Below, one piece after another: positions 59,029 to 64,000 of a DNA stretch of 64,000 nt. Origin of the DNA: Marsupella aquatica (taxonomy: Eukaryota; Marchantiophyta); assembly GCA_973895155.1 (NCBI GenBank), contig OZ316896.1:3224001-3288000 (forward strand), given 5' to 3'. Below the pieces are notes generated by a model. The model was not told the DNA's origin. It did not search any database and worked only from the letters and a program-made list of their open reading frames with translations. Positions within the stretch are counted from its first letter, which is position 1. Every line of letters begins with the position of its first letter. A program made the position numbers and the translations under genes.

Positions 59029-60260
59029 CAACCATGATCCACGGATCATGGATTGTTGCCAATACACAAAACTACCCATTGAAAATACAAATAATTTTCT
59101 AGCCCATAAAATAATGGGGGGAATTCAATCTGTGATCAGTGGATCATTGGGTTCCCAAACTCAAAACACATCTTCAAAAACATGCTTTAAATTATTTTTC
59201 AATCCTCCAAACCTTGAGAGGAATTACAATCGTGATACACGGATCATAATTATTGCGAACACACAAAAACCTCCTATCAAAACACCTGGTCAGTCCATTT
59301 GTCACTAGAAGCAAAACATTGAGTATAATCCCAACCATGATACCTGGATCATAATGCTCTCAAAATTCTGGAAACCAGATCATTTCTATATTTTGTCTCT
59401 TAGTGAAAACCAATCAAGCTATGCCATGTGGCAAACACAACCCAAAACTATAAAAGCATGGTCAATCATCAAATTTTGAGCTTCACTTTCATAGGACCTT
59501 CATATTTTTCATTTGTAGGGCGCTCAAGATTTTGAAAATTTTGTAGTATTTAAGCAGTCGTAGAGGCACATCCTATGGGGAAACCTTGGTTGTATAGGGT
59601 TTATGATAACCATGTCTAGCTCTGAGTCAGAAGAAAGCATTGCTAGTTCCATCCAATCCTCCCCCGGGGTTGTTCATAGATTTATTCCTTCTCATTTGCA
59701 AGCCAAACTTCCACCCTCTGAGCAAGTGGAGCCCCAAGTAGACATTAAAGACTCCGATTCAGAGGGAAGTGACAAAGACATTTCTTCATATTACGTCTCA
59801 CCCACTAAACCAGATAAATGACGTCTACTCAGTTTTCCATGTCAACAAAGTCAAATTGGCTCACCTTTAGGATCCCTGGAAGCATTTGTTCAATTTAGAA
59901 CAGAGAGAAAGCAAGTCTCGTCCGTGATGAGAGCATTGGATATAGGAATACCTACACCAGATTCAAAATCACCAGGAATTCGCATTGGAATGCAAAGGAT
60001 GATCACCGGATCAAATTTGGTATTCCCCCCAAAGGAACAAGGATCCGAGGAGGTTGAAAGATGTGCTGGAATACCAACGGTGATCATGGATAGATCATCT
60101 TTGAGATTCACAACCTAGGACGGTTTGAAGGATTCTAGAATTTGTTCTGGAATACCAACCATGATCCCTGTATCATCTAAGGTATTCCAAAGAAAACTTG
60201 GACCGGAGCAAGAGATAATCCAAATTGGTCCTCGACGGATGATCACAGGTTCAACTTTGG
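59029..60260. repeat. Degenerate palindromic GATC repeat family
   Basis: The motif ATGATCCACGGATCAT (perfect inverted repeat at 59034-59049) recurs in degenerate form near 59131, 59232 and 59338 (spacing about 100 bp), and near 59998, 60083, 60161 and 60238 (spacing about 80 bp). In the second group GGAATACCAA(C/A) and TTTGGTATTCC flank it. This looks like a decayed satellite. A short ORF (59603-59821, Ser/Glu-rich) lies between the groups without known features. Confidence 0.65.
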
Positions 60261-61323
60261 TATTCCCAAGAGTTAGGGAATGCACTGTTTATACTTGCAC
60301 TGTTTATACTTGCAATTAGTCAGCTCTCACCAAACATAAAAATAGCACATGTGCTTTAATCAGTTACAGCAAGGAAAACATGTAAAGTAGTTTCTTGCAC
60401 TTATCCAGGTGAATCATGTGGTATCTGGGCTTAGCATATGAGGAGTGTGTGTAATATGACAACACATGTGAGAAAGTGCAGATTGAAGTGATCTCCCAAG
60501 CACTTAATAAATATATACTGGGTAGTGCAACCATGCTGGGTAGTGCAACCACCAAGGTCTAGACCCTTAGGATTGTTATTGTAACTTAAACACACCATTT
60601 TTGAACCGAAAAAATTGACAACAATTAGGGAGACCCCTTGTTGGGATGGATAATCATAACTTTAATATCATTTCACATCACCAGCCCTGCTATTTTTGCC
60701 AAGTTGTTAAATTTGGGTTTGAAATGTGTTATGCAATCAGGTTTTAAGGTTGTGATGCAGCCCATCTACTTAGATTAAGGTTCATCAAGCTAGGCTTAGC
60801 TTTTTTTGTTGAACAAATAACTGCTACTCAAAGTGAAGAGCAGCTGTATCTTCCCAATGGACGGTTCAGAATCACATCTTGGAAAGCAGGAAAAAGTCCA
60901 ACATTCAAGCTAGCAAAACTAACCTACAGTCATCATTTATTCTCATTGATTTCACTGAGCTGTTAGAGAACAAAACTAAGCTCATCCTGGAGAAGGGAAC
61001 CATCCCTGCAAATTAATCAAGGTTGTTTGAGTACCGTTCTTTGTTAAGTTGCTACAGCTTGGACGACTGCTTGGCTCAATGGAGGAGGAACTGAATTCAG
61101 GTGGAAACTGGTTCTGGCTTGCTGTAGTGCTGGGGTTTCAATATGACTAATTGAGTTTAATCACTTGACTTGAATTTGGGCACCCACAATTTCAGAATCC
61201 ATTTAGAATGGTCTCTGACAATTCTTGAAGGGCTCCCAACCATTCTGGAAGGGCACTCATGCATATTGTGTGAAAACGGTACGTCTGCTCTCTACATTGA
61301 TAGCTAAAGTTACTCTCGGTCAC
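60261..61323. other. No gene; two very short tandem duplications
   Basis: GCACTGTTTATACTT is doubled at 60282-60311, and CTGGGTAGTGCAACCA is doubled at 60518-60550. No coding signal. Confidence 0.5.
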
Positions 61324-61425
61324 CTTTTGTGAGAACAACATATTTTTGGGTGAACTTTTGTGAGAACCACATATTTTTGGTCTGTGACCCAGTCCGTCAC
61401 TTTTTTGGGAACCACATATTTTTGG
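61324..61425 (+). repeat. Tandem repeat of about 30-45 bp, three units
   Basis: CTTTTGTGAGAACAACATAT followed by TTTTGG occurs at 61324, 61355 and (variant CTTTTTTGGGAACCACATA) 61399. Confidence 0.8.
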
Positions 61426-61559
61426 TCTATGATCTGGGTTTGAATTGACTGACAAGTTGTTGTATTGTCCGAACACAAGAGTTATCCTACATGAGCAACA
61501 CTACAACTTGTCATTTGTTGGCTCTAAAAGAGGTGTTGTATATTTGCCTATATTCCCAA

Positions 61560-61645
61560 GCCTGTTGGGACAAGCCTGGGCCGGGGCTGGGTTGGGGTTG
61601 GGCCGGGTTGGGGTAGGGTGTGGGTAGGGGGCCGGGATGATGGGG
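61560..61645 (+). other. G-rich stretch with quadruplex potential
   Basis: Repeated GGGG/GGG runs separated by short TT, CT or TA loops, such as GGGGTTGGG, GGGTTGGGGTAGGG and GTGGGTAGGGGG, on the plus strand. Quadruplex formation is inferred from the run spacing only. Confidence 0.5.
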
Positions 61646-61803
61646 TGTGACACATGTCAGATGTAGGGGTCCAGATCCCTCATTTATCGGACAAGTACAA
61701 ACCTGGTCTCCTAGCATTTTGACCCGGCCTCCTAACATTTTGGTCAAGGAAAAGGGAAAGCTCAGGAATGAGGTGGTTTGAGAGGCTCCAATAGCTGGAT
61801 GAC

Positions 61804-62179
61804 TAATTGCGTTCACGTGGCTTGAATCTCTTCTTTGCCATGACCTGAGCTTTCCTTATAGCAGCGCGCAATCTGAAATTTCCGAAGCGCAAAAGGCATA
61901 ATTAATTCTATAGATGTTCCAGACGGTTCTTGTTCATTAACGCACTTTTGGGAATGAGACTGTCAGATTTCACGCAGAAGGTCGACATTGTTTGAGGCAT
62001 TCAATTTCCTGAAGGTCTACTACATTTCCAGCTCGACAATTGCACTGTCCCGGCACTGACCCTTGAACGTGCTGAAGAGTTAAAATCTCGGGATTCAGCA
62101 CTTTAATGCGCGTAACATCGTTTGCAAAGCTCCTTGAGAGGCAATCACTTGCGCCCTGGCTACCTTTCAAGACCGTCAT
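61804..62179 (-). CDS. Possible 3' exons of an unidentified gene
   Basis: A frame from 62179 to 61970 (CLSRSFANDVTRIKVLNPEI, GNVVDLQEIECLKQC) is followed after an acceptor TTTCAG at about 61876 by LRAAIRKAQVMAKKRFKPRE ending in TAG at 61804. The second piece has the look of a basic protein tail. I recognise no family and the donor between them is not clear. Confidence 0.25.
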
Positions 62180-62642
62180 GGCAATTTTCGTTTCCAGTAG
62201 TTGGTTACTCAGATAAAACGCTGTTAACTTTTAGGAGACTGAGACTCTTCAAACATCGATAAACATCTACAATTCCTCTCAGATTCCGACATTTTGCAAG
62301 CTCTACATTTTTATTGTGTGCACAATCTGCCACCCGTGCCTTTCGTGTGCATTTGTGTAGAACCAAATCTCACGGCCCCTACAAAATCAGAAAGGCCCCA
62401 AACCTCTAGGATAGGGGGAACACAGCTGACAATCTCCAATTTGTGCTCTTAATTACAAGGCTCTTCCGAGCTGGGACCTTTGAAGGATTCCCAGGTACAT
62501 CGACGACAACCTAAAACTACGGGGGTATGTAATATTTGTGACAGTAACTCACTACAAGAATCAGGCACGAGGACCTCACTGTTTTTGAAGTTACGTTTGG
62601 GAATTGGCCTGATAGGTAGAAATGCAACTACTTGGGACCGTT
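62180..62642. other. Spacer before the GTPase gene, no feature seen
   Basis: Region downstream of the minus-strand GTPase gene; probably includes its 3' untranslated part. Confidence 0.4.
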
Positions 62643-64000
62643 TTAGGGACGAGTACTCTTGAACATCCTCTTCCATTTGTTCCCATCTCGTGGATTAGTA
62701 TTTGCGACGCCTTTGGCTGTAGAAAAAAGAGCTCTGCCTCGCATACGGTTCGTTGCACCTTTCCCCGAAATTGTTCGAGCTCTGCCTACCGCACGTTTCG
62801 TTGCATCTTTCACCGAACTGACGGATTCACGGAAACCGTGGCCCTCAGTTGTCTTAGAAACCTGTCTAGTTTTGTTACATTCCACCGGATGTCTGCCTAG
62901 AATAGCAAGACCTTCCTCGAGCTGCTTCAGAGATTCCACTCGCACCTTGCAGTTTTCCTCCTCCAGTTCTTTGTCGTCGGGCTCGATCGTCGGGAAGTCG
63001 GCGCTGAGAAAACTTTCGCAACCGGTGAAACTCTCCCGCAAAGCATCCATGTGGGTTTCCACCCAGGCCTGGCCTGAATTAGTAATCACTACAGTGAAGT
63101 TGCTTTTGATGTGTTCTCCAAAAATTTGCATAAAGAACCTCCAGATCTCGTCGTCCAGCGTGTCAAAGCGATCTCGTTTTTTCACGTATATGAAATGAGT
63201 GAAAAGTCCGTGGGTCAACTGGATCTCTTCAAACATCTTCATCGCGAGATGATGTGTGGATGTGGAGCTAAGTTTTTCTGACGGTTTTCCTAGACCTGGC
63301 GTATCAACAACGTACCAGCCTCTACCCTGACCATGTTTGACTCCAAGGCTCTTTCCATCGACACCTGAGTTGGAAGGAAAAGCGTTGGAACAAGAGTCGA
63401 GCTTTTGCAGGGTAAGCATCTGAGCAAGAGTTGACTTGCCGCTGCCCGTCCTCCCGAACAAAATCAGTTTGACAGGCCGGTTGGAAATATGTAGCTCTTC
63501 TCTAGGTGTCAAAACGGAAAGCGTCAGGGGGATCTCTGGGTCCTCCCCAACCTTCGGTACTTGCCGACGAAAAACAATATTGCTCTCTTCAAATCCGTCC
63601 TGTACAAGGAGTTCTCTGATTCTATTCTTCGTAGTGTTGGTACTGACATTCTCGCTACCCTTTATTCGCACAACTATTGTAATCGTTGCTCGACAATTGA
63701 GGAAAATATCAGCCAGCAGAGTGAGCCAAGCATATATACGTCTATGCAATTTCGATTTCGAAAGATTACATTTGTGCTGAAGCGAAGTTAAATCTATCAC
63801 ACACACAACGGAAACCAACTTGCCAAACAGCTCGTTCAAGATATTTGATGAAATCCAATCATCTACAATTTCTGTCAAGTTTCTTCCTTCCATGATCTTT
63901 CGGTTAACATTCCAGGATGTGGATTCGACAACTACTGGCCTCCCTTCCGTCCTATAATTTACGACCCCTGCCTCAGTCCTTCGAACTTCCCCTCCACTAT
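62643..64000 (-). CDS. AIG1/GIMAP-like GTPase with an extra N-terminal G-like domain, partial
   Basis: Coding is open to the window edge; the ATG at 63893 is probably internal, since TEGRPVVVESTSWNVNR continues upstream in frame. Counting from that Met: residues 1 to about 115 look like the back half of a G domain without P-loop (LVSVVCVIDLTS, then a helix and TITIVVRIKGSENV). Next comes a complete G domain: P-loop GRTGSGKST at 147-155, DTPG at 197-200, and TNSGQA (271-276) where AIG1 proteins have a TRGD- or TKxD-type base-recognition motif. The tail from about 330 is basic and Arg/Lys-rich (RAVGRARTISGKGATNRMRG). AIG1/GIMAP GTPases are membrane-associated and linked to defence. The stop is at 62643. 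No frame break is seen. Confidence 0.8.
   Translation of the reverse strand, partial: SGGEVRRTEAGVVNYRTEGRPVVVESTSWNVNRKIMEGRNLTEIVDDWISSNILNELFGKLVSVVCVIDLTSLQHKCNLSKSKLHRRIYAWLTLLADIFLNCRATITIVVRIKGSENVSTNTTKNRIRELLVQDGFEESNIVFRRQVPKVGEDPEIPLTLSVLTPREELHISNRPVKLILFGRTGSGKSTLAQMLTLQKLDSCSNAFPSNSGVDGKSLGVKHGQGRGWYVVDTPGLGKPSEKLSSTSTHHLAMKMFEEIQLTHGLFTHFIYVKKRDRFDTLDDEIWRFFMQIFGEHIKSNFTVVITNSGQAWVETHMDALRESFTGCESFLSADFPTIEPDDKELEEENCKVRVESLKQLEEGLAILGRHPVECNKTRQVSKTTEGHGFRESVSSVKDATKRAVGRARTISGKGATNRMRGRALFSTAKGVANTNPRDGNKWKRMFKSTRP

Noticed and set aside
60118-60320. CRISPR-like array (repeated GGAATACCAA/TTGGTATTCC words)
   Set aside because: Repeats are degenerate, spacers are not of uniform unique type, and the genome is eukaryotic.
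62659-63198. Plus-strand 179-residue ORF over the GTPase gene
   Set aside because: Shadow of the minus-strand GTPase, which has P-loop and DTPG motifs.

Overview
This window is nuclear DNA of a land plant. Genes have GT-AG introns, and the host genes belong to plant families (STIG1-like, germin-like, MAM33/p32-like, AIG1/GIMAP-like GTPase). They sit as islands in a sea of nested, decayed transposons. I cannot name the species. The repeat density fits a large repeat-rich genome such as a lycophyte, fern, bryophyte or gymnosperm, but that is only an impression.

Layout. 1-21.4 kb is a three-level nest. A Helitron-type PIF1 helicase pseudogene (1-1717 and 21028-21405) is split by a TG...CA LTR-type element (1718-21022, 5-bp duplication CAATG). 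That element is itself split by a 16.3-kb CACTA transposon (3146-19454, 18-bp perfect terminal inverted repeats, 3-bp duplication CAA). All CACTA genes lie on the minus strand. They are a TNPD transposase (three exons, broken by two stop codons), a glycine/arginine-rich TNPA-like gene, and an unusual extra set: an F-box-like protein, a two-BRCT protein, an EDM2-like multi-PHD protein (broken by one base), and two unidentified exons. This extra set is the most interesting thing in the window.

21.4-38.1 kb is further transposon debris. It holds two solo LTRs of one family in opposite orientation (23314-23660 and 25316-30374), each with a perfect 5-bp target duplication; the second is interrupted by about 4.7 kb. 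A Copia-like leader and gag fragment (31.1-32.9 kb) follows, then a two-gene PIF/Harbinger element: a Myb/SANT-like protein on the plus strand and a DDE transposase on the minus strand, both broken.

38-64 kb is the gene-bearing part: an intact STIG1-like secreted cysteine-rich protein (+, 42220), an intact germin-like protein (-, 46761), a MAM33/p32-like mitochondrial protein with three recognisable exons (+, 54.8-57.4 kb), and a GTPase running off the right edge (-, 62.6-64 kb). Between them lie pyrimidine-rich short-period arrays (48.7-50.5 kb), a long mobile-domain-like/coiled-coil ORF broken by three frameshifts (50.6-53.3 kb), a tRNA-derived SINE head (41.55 kb) and a palindromic GATC repeat family (59.0-60.3 kb).

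Many stops in the transposon genes sit where CAG or CGA would be expected. That is the footprint of methylated-cytosine deamination, so most of these elements look long silenced.
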